DNA from: Perkinsela sp. pyNocScin1
Lineage: Eukaryota > Euglenozoa > Kinetoplastea > Prokinetoplastida > Perkinselidae
DNA: 64,000 nt
Direction: 5' to 3'
NCBI GenBank assembly: GCA_964019655.1
Contig: CAXHTR010000004.1
Span: 62,001-126,000 of the forward strand
In this document: positions 41,461 to 52,602 of the stretch, piece by piece
How the letters are laid out: the number at the start of each line of letters is the position of its first letter
Numbering within the stretch: the first letter of the stretch is position 1
Notes under the pieces: model-generated
The model's input: only the letters and a program-made list of their open reading frames with translations
Databases searched by the model: none
What the model was told of the DNA's origin: nothing
Position numbers and translations under genes: made by a program

Positions 41461-41780
41461 TTAGTAATAGGCGTTGCGCGGGTGGTTCTTCGGCGGTGGC
41501 GACTGGTGGCCTGCCAGTGTCTCGTGCAACGAGGGAGCGACGATTTGTCGTTTGTCGAATAGGCCTGACGTCGCCCAGACCCTCGTGCGCCCTTCAAGGC
41601 GTGCCGTGCCCTGAGCATGCAGATCGGCGAGGGCGCCCTCGATGTCCTCAAGCCACGCATCCTCCTCGGCTTGGGCTTCACGCCCGGCCTCAAAAATCTC
41701 CGTCCTTCCCGCTGCATATGTTGCGCGGATCTAGTCGCGGACTGCATTCATCTTTTCCGCGACACTTTTAAAACCGTTTT
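41461..41780 (-). pseudogene. Helical acidic gene with premature TAG, unit B copy
   Basis: Copy of 35321-35640 with the same stop. Confidence 0.33.
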
Positions 41781-42321
41781 CAGAAGACTTTGAACGGAAA
41801 GATCATAGCAACGATTTTCATCAAGTTCGCCGCACTGCAAGACTGAGTTAAGTCTGACAGAGCTCTCGCGCGTCGCTGATGAAGCACAGCAGTCTGAGGC
41901 GCTCAGCTTTGCCTTTGCGCTACATGCGACCCATGCGGTTAAAACCAAACAGTGCTTCACCCTCCCTGACTGCAATGAGAAACCCACAGATCTGAGCATT
42001 GTGCTTATTTTGAAGCCACGCGATCCATGTACAACAAAATTCGATGCCGAGGCACTTGCCTTGGTCGTCTTCGAGTGTTTCTTTTGACTCGGCTATGAGA
42101 GCTCTAAGAGAGAGAAGAGCAGCGACTCCTGGGGTGCGTCGTTGTCTGCCGCTCCGCGTTTGTTCGAGGGCTCTTCAAGCCCTACGGGAGGCATGACCGG
42201 GCCCTCGAGGTCTAGGTGGGCAGCCGGATCAGTAGCTTCCATGCGCTCCAGACGCTCTGGGGGTGTATGCGGTGCCTCCTCGATCTCTGCAGCATTCCGC
42301 TCTGGATGCTGGGCAACTTCA

Positions 42322-42669
42322 TTAGGATCTTTCTCCTCCTCGCCTTGCACGAGGATTCATCTTCGTTTGCTGCTTGGATCGAGAGGTTTGGTATCCAGAG
42401 AGAGCGCTGGCTTCATAAGGATCTTTCTCCTCTTCGTCCTGTCCAGTGATTTGCAAGAAAGACTTTCGGAGTTCGCTTGCGCTTGGGGTGCGAAGATTGG
42501 GACAGTTTTTTTCAAAGTAGCTAGGAACTTTTGCGAGAGTCAGTCCCTCCGCTAATGCGCGATGTACGGCTTTACAGACAGTAGTGCCGTGAAATGTCCA
42601 CGAAAAGACGTGCATTGCTTTCGCTGGGCGCGAACTTTCTTCTTCGTCTTGGCGTCTTTTCTCGGTCAT
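42322..42669 (-). CDS. HTH-like domain protein (WTFH type), unit B copy
   Basis: Copy of 36182-36529; the domain has LAKVPSYF instead of LAEVPSYF. Same 4-base overlap with the upstream frame (42666-42669). Confidence 0.48.
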   Translation of the reverse strand: MTEKRRQDEEESSRPAKAMHVFSWTFHGTTVCKAVHRALAEGLTLAKVPSYFEKNCPNLRTPSASELRKSFLQITGQDEEEKDPYEASALSGYQTSRSKQQTKMNPRARRGGERS

Positions 42670-42980
42670 TGCGATAATAAAAAAAGATGTGTGATGCGGA
42701 GAAGGAGAGCAGGGGAGCACGAAAGTGGAGCAGCATGGCTTGGCTTGAATAGATCTCGAAACGTTCTGATATTCTGCGCGATCTCGCCAAGCGCATTGTA
42801 AAAGCCGCGTTCCTGTACGTGGAGCAACTGGGGGATGTCGGAAGCCTTGGCGTCCCATAACTCTCTGTGAGTCGTCGATTCGTGTGCGGCGGATGCGATC
42901 TCCTCTTCAGCTTTGCGCTCTTTCGACTTATTAGCTTTGGCCGTTCGGGCGAGCTTTTCGGCCAAATCGGGAGCCTTCAT
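42666..42980 (-). CDS. Helical GFxNALG-family protein, unit B copy
   Basis: Copy of 36526-36840; its coding sequence is closer to the left-arm gene at 10042 (HRELWDA, AQNIRTF), which supports B rather than A as the source or recipient of the inverted copy. Confidence 0.45.
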   Translation of the reverse strand: MKAPDLAEKLARTAKANKSKERKAEEEIASAAHESTTHRELWDAKASDIPQLLHVQERGFYNALGEIAQNIRTFRDLFKPSHAAPLSCSPALLLRITHLFLLSQ

Positions 42981-43209
42981 TCTGGTTGCGTAAAGAAAAT
43001 AAAAAATATAGGATAAAGAGCAGAGTGACAACCGCACCAAAAACTAACTATGTAGTGGTCCTACTACACGGGCGAAGACGATATTCACCTTGTTTTCGCA
43101 ATGCTCGCACGCCTACTATCCCCGGAGTGCACTTGCTGCTTGAGTATAAAGGAGGGTAGAATCTTCGGGGAACAACCAAGGTCTTTGCAATGAAGCAAGA
43201 TCGAGGTCA

Positions 43210-43449
43210 TTGCATAGGGTGCAAGAGCGCAAGGTCGGTAATTCGGTGGTCGTGAAATACAACGGAGAATGGTTATCACTGGGTATGCTTTGGAGGGTTC
43301 TATACAAATGGCAGACACGGGACGGAACGTATGAGTTTGTGAATTTTGGGCCGAGGTTTCATTTGATTTCTGAAAGCTACTGCAAGAGCCATCAATGTTT
43401 GCGTGCAAGCGAATCCTGGGGACAAGCAAAAATTAACTTCTGCCAGTGA
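43210..43449 (+). CDS. Small basic protein, unit B copy
   Basis: Copy of 9573-9812, nearly identical (QAK for QAQ near the end). Confidence 0.33.
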   Translation: MHRVQERKVGNSVVVKYNGEWLSLGMLWRVLYKWQTRDGTYEFVNFGPRFHLISESYCKSHQCLRASESWGQAKINFCQ

Positions 43450-43605
43450 TAATAGCGCATATGACGTTACGATCTTCAAGATTAGTCATAAACTCTTGAG
43501 ATTTTAACCGAGTTTGCCTCTTGCTCGCACGTTACTACGCATGTAAAAAATTCAGCGCATGACTATTTGAGGAACGAAGCTGGGTAAAATTCTGGGTAAC
43601 AGGGG

Positions 43606-44535
43606 TTAGTAAAGCCTTGGAAAAAGAAGAAAGAGTCCCTGTCGAGCGACTTTAGCCGTAGGCTGTTGCTGCTCGATTCGGAGAGTCTGTCCCTCATGTG
43701 CATGGGGCTCGTCGATTGGCACTCCAAGCAGTGAGCCATTCTGAACTGCAGCAGAATCTTCGCGCGGTTCTGCAAGGGGCCTTTGAAAATCGAGTTGGGT
43801 TGGGTCATCGAAGGGAATTGCGGGGTGCTGCCCAGTCTCAGCTACAATTGGGTTGTCTGGAAGCCGCACAGCTGAGATTTCGTCCTCATGTTCCGGAGGT
43901 TCTTCGCTGAGGTTGGCCTCAAGTGTTGTTGATTCTTTTCGAGGTTCGCTGAGGGGTGACCGCATTTCAGCTACAGTTGGCTCTTTATATGGCTTTGCAA
44001 GGGCTGCCTCAGCTACAGCAGGTTCTTCGCGTGTTACTGCTCGGGACGGCTCGATGGGGGAAACAATAGCTTTCTCAGAGATTTGATTTGATTTTTTGCC
44101 CTTTTTCCCGGGCTCCTTTGGTGGGATTTGTTCACTGTGGGTCCTGCGAGTCAGAGAAGACTCTCTAAGCTTTCGCTTCACTCTCAAATGGGACCTGAGT
44201 GTTCCCACAGTAAGTGGACGTTTGTCATCAAACATCTCCGCCACTGCATCAACAATATTGGGGAGGCAAAGACCCGATTCCAAGAAATGATGAACAACTG
44301 TGCCGAACTCTCGATCAGAGCATATCCATGGGCCTTCGCTTAAGCACCGAAACAGATCATTGCCTAAATCTCTTTGATCGTGCGGGAGCTGCAAGATCGC
44401 TGCGATGTCGAGTGCAGAAATTTGTCTGCGACTCACGCGCGCAGAGTCATGCAGCTCAGAGGTCATACATGCGCAATGATCGCAATGGCGCGCGATGCCA
44501 TTTTTCGCGGAGCTCGAGGATGTTCCTGCTGTCAC
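43606..44535 (-). CDS. HTH-like protein with EPxVAE repeats, unit B copy
   Basis: Copy of 8487-9416. It shares the variant block (residues about 180-205) with unit A but the EEPPEHED and REDSAAV segments with the left arm, so it is a mosaic of the other two. Confidence 0.57.
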   Translation of the reverse strand: MTAGTSSSSAKNGIARHCDHCACMTSELHDSARVSRRQISALDIAAILQLPHDQRDLGNDLFRCLSEGPWICSDREFGTVVHHFLESGLCLPNIVDAVAEMFDDKRPLTVGTLRSHLRVKRKLRESSLTRRTHSEQIPPKEPGKKGKKSNQISEKAIVSPIEPSRAVTREEPAVAEAALAKPYKEPTVAEMRSPLSEPRKESTTLEANLSEEPPEHEDEISAVRLPDNPIVAETGQHPAIPFDDPTQLDFQRPLAEPREDSAAVQNGSLLGVPIDEPHAHEGQTLRIEQQQPTAKVARQGLFLLFPRLY

Positions 44536-44783
44536 ATGGCAAAGGTTTCAGACCAATCGCTCATTCACCCACCTACACAGCGCGCCTATCCATGCAGAAC
44601 GCTGCGGGAAGGGCGCTTGACCCCCGGCGTGTAAAAGCCAAAAATAGTGAACCGAGAAAGAAAAGGAAGCAGAATTTTTGAATTTCATACACCGTATAGT
44701 GCTGCCTCAATAATCTGGGGGAAAGAGCGACATGAAAAAGAACATGAAAACTGCAAAACTTAGGCACAGGTGAATGCTTGCTC

Positions 44784-45146
44784 CTATACTCCGAACAGTG
44801 GATATCCGAAAGAATTCGGGGTGTGTATTTCATCAGCCGACACAGCACCTCCAATACTGTTCGAAAATGTATTGGAATAAGACCCTTCGGCGCCAAAGAC
44901 TTCAAAGCGATAAAAAGGGTTCGGCACATCGTGTACCTCTATGTCTTCAGCAGGCTGTGGCGGAAACCAACGAAACAAGCTTATAATTGCATCCCATTGG
45001 CGACTGACCGCGCTGACTTTTTCAATCTCTTCGTTGTTAATATCGAATAAATCTCCTAATTTGCGAACATAGTACTTTGCCAGCTCTTGTGCTGGAGACA
45101 TGACTCCTGCAGCACATAGCTTCAGCCTCACGTTGTTTGTCAGCAT
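44784..45146 (-). CDS. Hypothetical 120-residue protein, unit B copy
   Basis: Protein identical to that of 7876-8238. Confidence 0.43.
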   Translation of the reverse strand: MLTNNVRLKLCAAGVMSPAQELAKYYVRKLGDLFDINNEEIEKVSAVSRQWDAIISLFRWFPPQPAEDIEVHDVPNPFYRFEVFGAEGSYSNTFSNSIGGAVSADEIHTPNSFGYPLFGV

Positions 45147-45659
45147 TGAGACCCTCGTTCACGACTACGGCAGGATAAGTTTCCTCCGCTACTGGCGGCT
45201 CATGGGGAATTCCGGGGGCGACTGCGGGCTCTTCTCGAGCACACTCATACAAGGGACCCCTCCCGAAAGTACAGCAGCAGCAGTATGGATGCAGCCCGAA
45301 TAATACAACAGCGCGAGGGGGCGTCGCCATTCCTGGTTTTTCTTATGGGCTCGATTCGATGCTCGTGCATGCAATCATGCAGATTTTAACCATCCAGCGC
45401 AAGCATGGTATCATTGATGGAAACACTCTGCACCTGGGAAAATTGGCGTAGAGATCTGAATATAAGAGCCCCAGCAATCGAGCCTATGATTCGGAACTCC
45501 CTTGCATGTTCTCTTTGATCTCTTATCTATTCATCGAGTGTTTCCATCTGCTCCGTCGAAAAAGGAAAGAATAGTGGGCTAAACTGCCACGAAGCTAAAG
45601 AAGCAGACGGTTTCAGCTCAGCATCGTCGGGCGTCAGGAGGGCCCCAGGGGAAACGAGC

Positions 45660-45977
45660 TCAGCATGCAGGGACGCAGCCGCTACGCTTGGCTGCGAAGA
45701 AAGCTCGAAACGCTTTGAGACTCTGCGAGATCTGGCCAAGCGCATTGGAAAAGCTGCATGCCTCCCCGTGAAGGATCTGGAGGGTAGCGTAAGCCTTTTC
45801 TTCCCTGAAACTTTCGGAAATCCCTTGATACACGTTTGGCAAACATTATCTGCTCTTCCGCGTCGTGCTCTTTCGGAAGCCGCCTCGTCCACATCTTGAG
45901 GCTGCCTCTTCATGCGGAATTCTCGTGACTTCTTCCTCAACCGCGTGCTGCGTTTCCTCGAACATGTCTTGCTGCAT
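45660..45977 (-). pseudogene. GFxNALG-family pseudogene, unit B copy
   Basis: Copy of 7041-7358 with the same TAA; C-S-F replaces C-G-F before NALG. Confidence 0.42.
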
Positions 45978-46016
45978 GGCGAGCTTATCTGCGGCGCCTA
46001 TGCGCCCTTCGATACT

Positions 46017-46543
46017 TCAAGGTTGGTAGCGTTTGTGAACCTGGGACAGCGGGGCGGACATCCACTCTGTGAAGGTTCGAGCGGCACCGCGAGCTTTGCA
46101 GCTGCTCCGTAGTGCTCGATGTGGGACCCAAGCGAGTCTATCCCCTATGGCAGGGATGAAGCCAGTCACTCTGCCACCCTCCCATGCCGAATGCCGCAGT
46201 AGGGCCGTCAAGGGCATCGCTTGTAGCAGAATGAGCATAATATGCTGCTGCTGCGCTTTTGCGACGCGACCATCTCCTTTCTTCTGCGCAGCAACGGCAC
46301 AGTACGGTTTCCCAGGAGAGCCGTTTTTCTTGAGCTCCGCGTTGACCAACCTCGAGCTTACCCCTAATTTTTTTGCAATGTCTGGAGCTTCAAAATTCTC
46401 TTAAATTTCAGTATCTCCCTCAGCAGTCGCTCTAATTCCATGCGGTCATCCAATGTTAGATGACCATTTATATCAGTAAATCTGTTGTATGTTGAGAACA
46501 ATGCGAGTTTATATTCGATGTCCACCTTGTAACTGCTGCTCAT
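46017..46543 (-). pseudogene. Z-alpha-like winged-helix gene, right copy with frameshift
   Basis: Copy of 6474-7001. Instead of the in-frame TGA it has a 1-bp deletion just before the winged-helix part (LREILKF then shift). The part from VNAELKKNGSPGKPYCAVAA onward is open. Unit A has only the last third of this gene. Confidence 0.43.
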
Positions 46544-46832
46544 ATAAAGGATTCATACATAATGATGGATAAGCCAACGGATGGTAAAGGGAGGGTGAAG
46601 CATTGTCTGGCTTTCAGTCCACATGGCAGGCACGTGGTATTGCACCGCTGCACCAGGGCCACGCCTCGTGCCCGAGGTGCTCCACACCATGCTACAGAGT
46701 TCTGCCTATGCAAGCTCAATTTTTATACAGCAGAATCATTACGTTTGTGCTGGGTAATCCAGTCATAATCAATACGGCGGCATCTCGTGATATTACAGGG
46801 TACAGGAAGCGAACAAACCGCGTAACGACCAT

Positions 46833-47012
46833 CTATGACCCACAGACAATCAAGTAGTTAACAAACACCAGCGCCAAATCTACTGAAATCGGAGACACTT
46901 TCGCTGCAATTTTCTGGATTGGCGGGGCCTCGCTCGCATTTTCACTGGGGGCAGCTTGCCACGCCCCATGGCACCGAGGGCAAGGTACATTTTGGGGCTT
47001 GTTGAGCTTCAT
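46833..47012 (-). CDS. Short CPRC-containing open frame, right copy
   Basis: Mirror copy of 6005-6184, open, with a V to I change. Confidence 0.25.
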   Translation of the reverse strand: MKLNKPQNVPCPRCHGAWQAAPSENASEAPPIQKIAAKVSPISVDLALVFVNYLIVCGS

Positions 47013-47267
47013 ACGGGAGGGTTGGTGACCACTCTTGTTTTTTCCGATGGGCTTTACGGCGTCCAGGGCCTCTCGCCCTTTGCAAGACGTTGCAAGAGAA
47101 GGTCACCAGGAAGTGAGCCGAGATAAGGTTCGCGCTGTGCAGAAAAACAGGCACACGCGAGCGAATAGCCCGAACGTTTCGCGACGCTGATGATGGAGTA
47201 TCGCAGCCTTATGCGTAGAGATCAGCCCGGGCTGCTACATGCCTTTCATTCCTTAATGACTGCAGAT

Positions 47268-47552
47268 TCACTGCGCATAGAGAAGATTAAGGTGAGGATC
47301 AAACATCACCTCGAAGTGAAGACCACTCCATATTCTCCACTCCAGAAGTGGCGCCGCACAGAGCGCTACAAGGCATTCGGTGTAGATCTCCGCAATCAGT
47401 GGAGTGAAAGGCAGACCCAAAGACCCCCTGCGGCTCATAAGACCAATCGTGTCTTCGCCCTCCCACGCGCTTTGTGAATCGTGTGATTGCTTGTCACGCC
47501 AACTGTGACGATCAACACAAAGCTGTCGCAAAGAGCGAACCTTTTCAAACAT
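47268..47552 (-). CDS. WEGE-motif protein, intact copy
   Basis: A 94-residue frame starting MFEKVRSLRQLCVDRHSWRD with the motif SAWEGEDTIGLMSRRGSL and a hydrophobic C-terminal half (IAEIYTECLVALCAAPLL). Intact here, stopped at codon 9 in the left arm. It overlaps the end of the hydrophobic frame 47545-47811, which may be the upstream part of one gene. Function unknown. Confidence 0.35.
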   Translation of the reverse strand: MFEKVRSLRQLCVDRHSWRDKQSHDSQSAWEGEDTIGLMSRRGSLGLPFTPLIAEIYTECLVALCAAPLLEWRIWSGLHFEVMFDPHLNLLYAQ

Positions 47553-47811
47553 ATAGGAGCAGAATAAGTGAGCCAGCCATCATCATGACAAACCGCCAGG
47601 CCGAATTCCCGAACATCGGCCGCCACTCTCCAGAGCTGAAATAGCCGAAGAGGCAAAGCATGCGCAGGAAGCCGGCAAACTTTGCCTCAGTGCCCATAAG
47701 ATTAAGTATACACAGGGCACGCTGACACTCGTTCACCTTTTGTGCGAGCTCTGTGATCTGGAGGTTTACGCGGTTTTTAAATATTATAATGAGGCCAGTC
47801 AACACAGTCAA
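47545..47811 (-). CDS. Small hydrophobic protein, right copy
   Basis: Mirror copy of 5206-5472, protein identical. Confidence 0.3.
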   Translation of the reverse strand: MTVLTGLIIIFKNRVNLQITELAQKVNECQRALCILNLMGTEAKFAGFLRMLCLFGYFSSGEWRPMFGNSAWRFVMMMAGSLILLLYV

Positions 47812-48253
47812 CAGAGTGAATTATTTCCCACAACTGCTTGGACTCAACGCATGAATAAGCAAAGCAAGTTTATGGAGCAAGTCGACGAACGTCTCCGGAG
47901 CTCATTTGCAGAAATGATATAGTGTACGTAATCGTACAGAACGCACAGTGTGAGCGCACTACCGAGCCCTTTCGCGAGCCAGGTGATCAAATGAACGAAT
48001 CCTTTTCCGAGCCAAGCCGTCGTCATGCACAGTACGTCTTACACAGTACTTCGGGGGCGAGGAGCTGCCAGGATCGGTGTGCACAAGTGGCGGTGGCACG
48101 GGTAGCGTAGGCACGGCGATAAGTGGAAAGGGCGCGGGTCGCGTAGGCATGGCGGGACGGTTGAGCGGACTTTCGTTTGGCGCAGTATGAGTATCTCCGA
48201 CTTCTGCAATTCTTATTCTGCAAAATAATTAGCAATGAGGCAGTCAGTCAGAA

Positions 48254-48664
48254 TTAACGTCGCTTCCACTGTGCCCCGAGGTGCGGTAATACGGTGAGCG
48301 CGGCAAGAGCAAGCATCTCCACGGGTGTCAGATATTTCTTTTCACGTTCGTCGTCCGCTGGTCCATCAAGTGGTTTCTCTTGCGCCTGCCCCGCCGGCGC
48401 GCGCTCCATCGGATTTGCTTCAGCGCCATCGTTTATAGGAGCTGCTGCAGGGGGACCGACCTGGTTCATCACGGGTCGGACAGGTGGCTCTGCTTGCGCG
48501 CCTCGCTGCTGCTCCGCTAAATAGCGGCGGTACATTCTGATCGTGTTCTCACAGGGATGGCGCAGCAAGTTTCGATGAGTTTTGACCCGTTTTGCGATTG
48601 ACGCGTCCCCATACCCTTGCGCAATGAGGCTATCCACCACCGCTTTAAGAGCGGGATAGTCCAT
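48254..48664 (-). CDS. HTH-like protein with C-terminal hydrophobic helix
   Basis: Start MDYPALKAVVDSL at 48664 is preferred over an ATG 78 bases upstream, whose codons look non-coding. Residues 1-50 are the clearest helix-turn-helix in the window: VVDSLIAQGYGDASIAKRV, then HPCENTIRMYRRYLAEQQRG, which resembles homeodomain-like HTH segments of the L-x-x-G-x-x-x-x-x-I-A-x-x type. A proline/alanine-rich linker (about 51-105) follows, then a hydrophobic helix (TPVEMLALAALTVLPHLG) and a basic end. So a DNA-binding-like head with a possible tail anchor. It lies just outside the outer inverted repeat. No family named. Confidence 0.5.
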   Translation of the reverse strand: MDYPALKAVVDSLIAQGYGDASIAKRVKTHRNLLRHPCENTIRMYRRYLAEQQRGAQAEPPVRPVMNQVGPPAAAPINDGAEANPMERAPAGQAQEKPLDGPADDEREKKYLTPVEMLALAALTVLPHLGAQWKRR

Positions 48665-48784
48665 GATACAGGATAGTCCATGTATACGTGGGCTGAATAC
48701 GACGAACCATTTGAACTCGATGAAATCAGCACAACAAAACAAAATAAACTGTTACTTAAGAAAATTTAACTTCACGCAAAATCA

Positions 48785-49362
48785 GATTGCGGCACAGTCA
48801 TAGATGTGCGCGGCCCTATCTTAAAGCATCCTGAACACTTGTGCCGACTGCCAGACCTCGAAACAATAAACCTTTCGTATGCAGCCCATGTGGAGAATAT
48901 CTTTCTCACGCCCTTTCTGGGGCTTCAGTGATCGATGTCTTGCCTTGGCGAACTATCCTTCAGAGCTCTCAGATGCAGCGCTCACATGCTTTACGCAGAT
49001 GTGCATGACGCTGGCACCCCCGTGCGAGTGGGTCGATATGACCAGATCGGTCGAAACATGCTACCTGTGGAAATACTTCGAGTTAACAGAGTCGGGGAAA
49101 GCTTAGTCCGAATTTATGAGATGATAGACACTGGCAAAAACATTGAATGCGTGGCAGGTAAGCCACTCATGTCGTGCATGACGGGCAATCACAAGGCTCA
49201 TGTTACATCCAGGCTATCATTAGGCCATGCATCGAAGATAAGCAATATCTTGAGAAGGCAATCGCTTTTCTTCAACGCGGGACGGTTTCCATGCGCTACT
49301 GACAGTCATCAATTTTTCATGAATGCTTGTGCCAGGCAGATTTTGTCGATGCACTTCTACTA
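48785..49362 (+). pseudogene. Repeat-protein remnant
   Basis: Reading from about 48785: CGTVIDVRGPILKHPEHLCR, LPDLETINLSYAAHVENIFL and, after a stop near 48930, an open frame (48935-49363) with ILRVNRVGESLVRIYEMIDT. The first part has LRR-like spacing (L-x-x-L-x-x-L-x-L). Probably related to the FHIEN family; broken. Confidence 0.3.
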
Positions 49363-49615
49363 AGATTTCGGTCTCTCGTCGCAGCGGGGATGGTCGCATA
49401 TTTCCGAATATTTCAAACATAAAGCCTGAATCGCGATATAAAGCGCTTCCACGATAATCATTGCAGAGGTGCATGAATACCTGGTTCTTGTTGTAGTTGT
49501 ATGCATGGCATGCGTTCGGGTCAGCACAGTCAGCGTAAATGCCCTCGATCTGCAAAACCTTCGAACGATCTGCGGCCTTTTCGATGAAGGCAGTGACTCT
49601 CAACGGGATGCACAC
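49220..49615 (-). CDS. Hypothetical ORF, possible small folded domain
   Basis: A 131-residue frame (MCIPLRVTAFIEKAADRSKV) with four cysteines and alternating hydrophobic residues (VLQIEGIYADCADPNACHAY, ALYRDSGFMFEIFGNMRPSP). No relative elsewhere in the window. Only moderate coding evidence. Confidence 0.3.
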   Translation of the reverse strand: MCIPLRVTAFIEKAADRSKVLQIEGIYADCADPNACHAYNYNKNQVFMHLCNDYRGSALYRDSGFMFEIFGNMRPSPLRRETEILVEVHRQNLPGTSIHEKLMTVSSAWKPSRVEEKRLPSQDIAYLRCMA

Positions 49616-49834
49616 ACAAACACACGAAAACAGATCCTACTACCTATCTAGCGGTTTGACTAGTAAAGCTCGAGAAAAGCCCCCGACGAAGCGCACAGCA
49701 ATCCAAACGTGCCCGATGCGCAATCACCCCCTATGTTCAATTGTAATGCTCTGCACTTCTGAACACAGACCGAGACAGTCGAGTAGAAACAGACCGTCTG
49801 ACCCATCGATGCGGAATTCCCGGGCAGAGTCGGC

Positions 49835-50487
49835 TCAATCTTTGATGTATTGTAGCGTAAAATCTTCATGTGCATCGTCAAGATTCGGTGAGCAAACATG
49901 GATCATGGTAATTTGTGGAAGGTCCCTTAGCGCTTCGATGGAGGGAATGCGGTCTGTCACCTCTTCATACAAGTAAACAACTTCCTTCAACTTCAACGGC
50001 ATGTTGCGCAGTGCGCGCAGTCCTTCAATAGGCGCCTCGCAGATACCTATGTTGAATACTCGACGATTTTTGCATTTCGATGTATGTCGCATATTATCCA
50101 CAGATTTCTCCGCCTCGGCTGCAAAATGTAGCCAAAGTTCTTGGCAGGGTTGCAAGTGTAGAAGTGAGAAGAATTCTGGATCGTATATGGGAGTATGATA
50201 CGGTGCCAGTGCTGCGCTGCATGACGGAGAAGCCCGAGTAGCTCTTCATCTGACTGCATCACTGAACTATTGAAGATGAATTCTGTTCTTTTCCGCTGAA
50301 TACACACTGGGAGAGAAGCATTCGCTAAAAGAATCGTTTCGTCGATAATTTCCGGTCCCACTCGCAGAGCCACTTCATCTCTTTTGCGAATTTCAGGATT
50401 TCCTGAATGCACCCCATCGATGGTCCGACCTGCGATAGCGTGCAAAGCCCGACCTCTGTGGCAAGGAGCAGATTTGCAGTGAGGCAT
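49835..50487 (-). pseudogene. Repeat-protein gene with one frameshift
   Basis: The first frame (50487 down to about 50170) encodes RKRDEVALRVGPEIIDETIL and DEELLGLLRHAAQHWHRI; the second (to 49835) encodes LQPCQELWLHFAAEAEKSVD, EGLRALRNMPLKLKEVVYLY and IPSIEALRDLPQITMIHVC. The second part is similar in pattern to the FHIEN pseudogene at 13100 (EELYLISCGNLTETDALRD). One indel separates them. A degenerate LRR/F-box-associated protein is possible. Confidence 0.4.
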
Positions 50488-50696
50488 GTCTGCGCGCGGT
50501 GATTCGGCAAGAGCTCACGCTTAGTAATAAGGTAAAAGCTTGTGTCTTTCCATTGGCACGCATGGGCTCTGATTCGATCTTTTTTGGTCGTGGATATCCC
50601 AGCAAGCGATCGAATAGATGCATTTTATCAATTTACTTGAGAAAGAGCCTAAGAGTAGTGAAATAGTAAAAAAAAACGGTTATGCTACAGGTGTAC

Positions 50697-51035
50697 TGGG
50701 GCCGCAATACGCTGGCCCCATCGTTTTGTGGCATCTGAAACCTACTGCTGCACTGGATTCACCTGTTTTCTGAAGCAACGCTTCGATCGCGTCACGAATG
50801 CCCCTCCACTTATCGCGCCTCGTAAACACAAATTGCCGCAGAGATGCCTCTAAAATTTCTGCACGGTGTGAACCTTGCCTCGGGTCACTTCCTGGTGCCC
50901 TATTCCTGCAAGTGTGGAGCAATGCAAGCTTGTTTCGCCCCATCACGAAGGCACTCACATACAGCCTCAAAAAGCTGGGGATTTTCGGTGCGCATCGGGC
51001 ACGTTTGTTTTGCTACTTGGTGAGCGTGCGATCAT
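50697..51035 (-). repeat. 340-bp duplicated block with HTH-like fragment
   Basis: Partner of 16642-16981 in reverse complement. The minus strand reads TENPQLFEAVCECLRDGAKQ and CIAPHLQ, the same HTH-like fragment. Two changes (V for I, L for F) show some age. To its right a short minus-strand frame (51013-51135, MQLLSDSEDKTVALLVEELD) ends at a stop inside the block. Confidence 0.85.
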
Positions 51036-51139
51036 AGATTTTTGTATTCAGTACTGTATTCTCGTTGAACGGTAAGTCGAGCTCCTCCACGAGCAGCGCT
51101 ACCGTTTTGTCCTCGCTGTCGCTCAGCAGCTGCATAGTC

Positions 51140-52212
51140 CTCGCTGGCCCTCCCGTGCGGTTCTTGGCCTAGTGATCTGGATCTACCAAAAAATTCCAAA
51201 TGAGCGGAACTCCACGCCTTTGTTACTTGTCGATGAATTTTGCACCCTATTCGAACTATTCCATGACTCAAATCCTCAAATCTCCTCGTCGAGGCAGCAT
51301 CCGACGTGCTGCCCACGTTCCAATAGCAACGAATGATTAAGATAGAAAAGGTTTGATCAACTCTGAGGAGTGATCCACTACGCAAGCGAGGTCCACAGGT
51401 AGCTGCAGCTGCCGTGCTTGAAGGAACGTCTGACCACACTTAACTTCCGAGATAAAGGGCTAAAATGAGAGACATTGCACTTATTCTATGATACAGCTCT
51501 CTGCACACCAGAAAGATCGGATTTGATGAGCACGGCTACTGCACACAGCCACTGGGCGCAGGAGCTGTTCGAAGGCAGAGCGCGGACCGGCCAGTGAAGG
51601 ACATTAAAGATCAAGCTTCTCATACCAGTTACAGTAATACCAGTAATTACAGAAACAGAACTGATGTATATAGCAGAAATTATCGAATGGATCGGTGTCT
51701 ATGTCGGTGTGAGACAAGATTGTACTTACTCAGCGCAATAGCTTATGTACGTAAATAGTGGCGAAGGTAAGAGATGGCTGAGTGGATGTTGCCCGATCTG
51801 GGTTCAACTGCCAGTGATGTTTCAGTCACCCCGATTCTGGGCATGGGCGATTTTTGTGCGCGGCTCGATGAGAGAGGAAGATTGTGACGCTCTTGGATAT
51901 TTCTCGCATGCCTCTTCGCGTTTCCGAAAAATCTACGCATGATAAGCGACATCACTCCGATAAAATTCAAAAACAGCGTTGATCTCATAGACCTTTCATC
52001 GGTTCCCGTTGTTCGGGCGTCCGGGACATGATTAAGAATACAAAATTTGAAGGGCACTCGAAAATAGGTGCAAACACTGCTGAAAAAAGACAGGGGTACG
52101 CACTCCTGGTCGGGGTCATCGGTTTTCATTGTGCCTAAGAATACAGAATCTCATCCACAAATGTCTTTGGCGAGCGGTAGTCGACGTCCGGCGTAAGACC
52201 GCGCCCGGGTGG
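51140..52212. other. Region without supported gene
   Basis: Contains only short overlapping frames in both directions (for example 51743-52129 minus). No relation to other genes of the window was seen. Confidence 0.4.

Positions 52213-52602
<390 letters not shown>

Larger units (their letters stand above)
40674..46264 (-). repeat. Tandem segmental duplication, unit B (5.6 kb)
   Basis: Direct repeat of unit A. Its left end is fused to the RING fragment at CGAAACGGGACCAG; its right part (from 42696) is also the right arm of the outer inverted repeat and extends on to 48204, beyond the end of unit A. Confidence 0.95.
42696..48204 (-). repeat. Outer inverted repeat, right arm
   Basis: Reverse complement of 4814-10326. 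Contains unit B to 46264 and a further 1.9 kb (WEGE-motif gene, hydrophobic frames, Z-alpha-like gene start) not present in unit A. Confidence 0.95.

Noticed and set aside
4814-48204. Inverted repeats as the arms of a transposon or of an organelle genome
   Set aside because: No transposase or integrase, no target-site duplication, and no organelle genes were seen; the blocks have different centres of symmetry.
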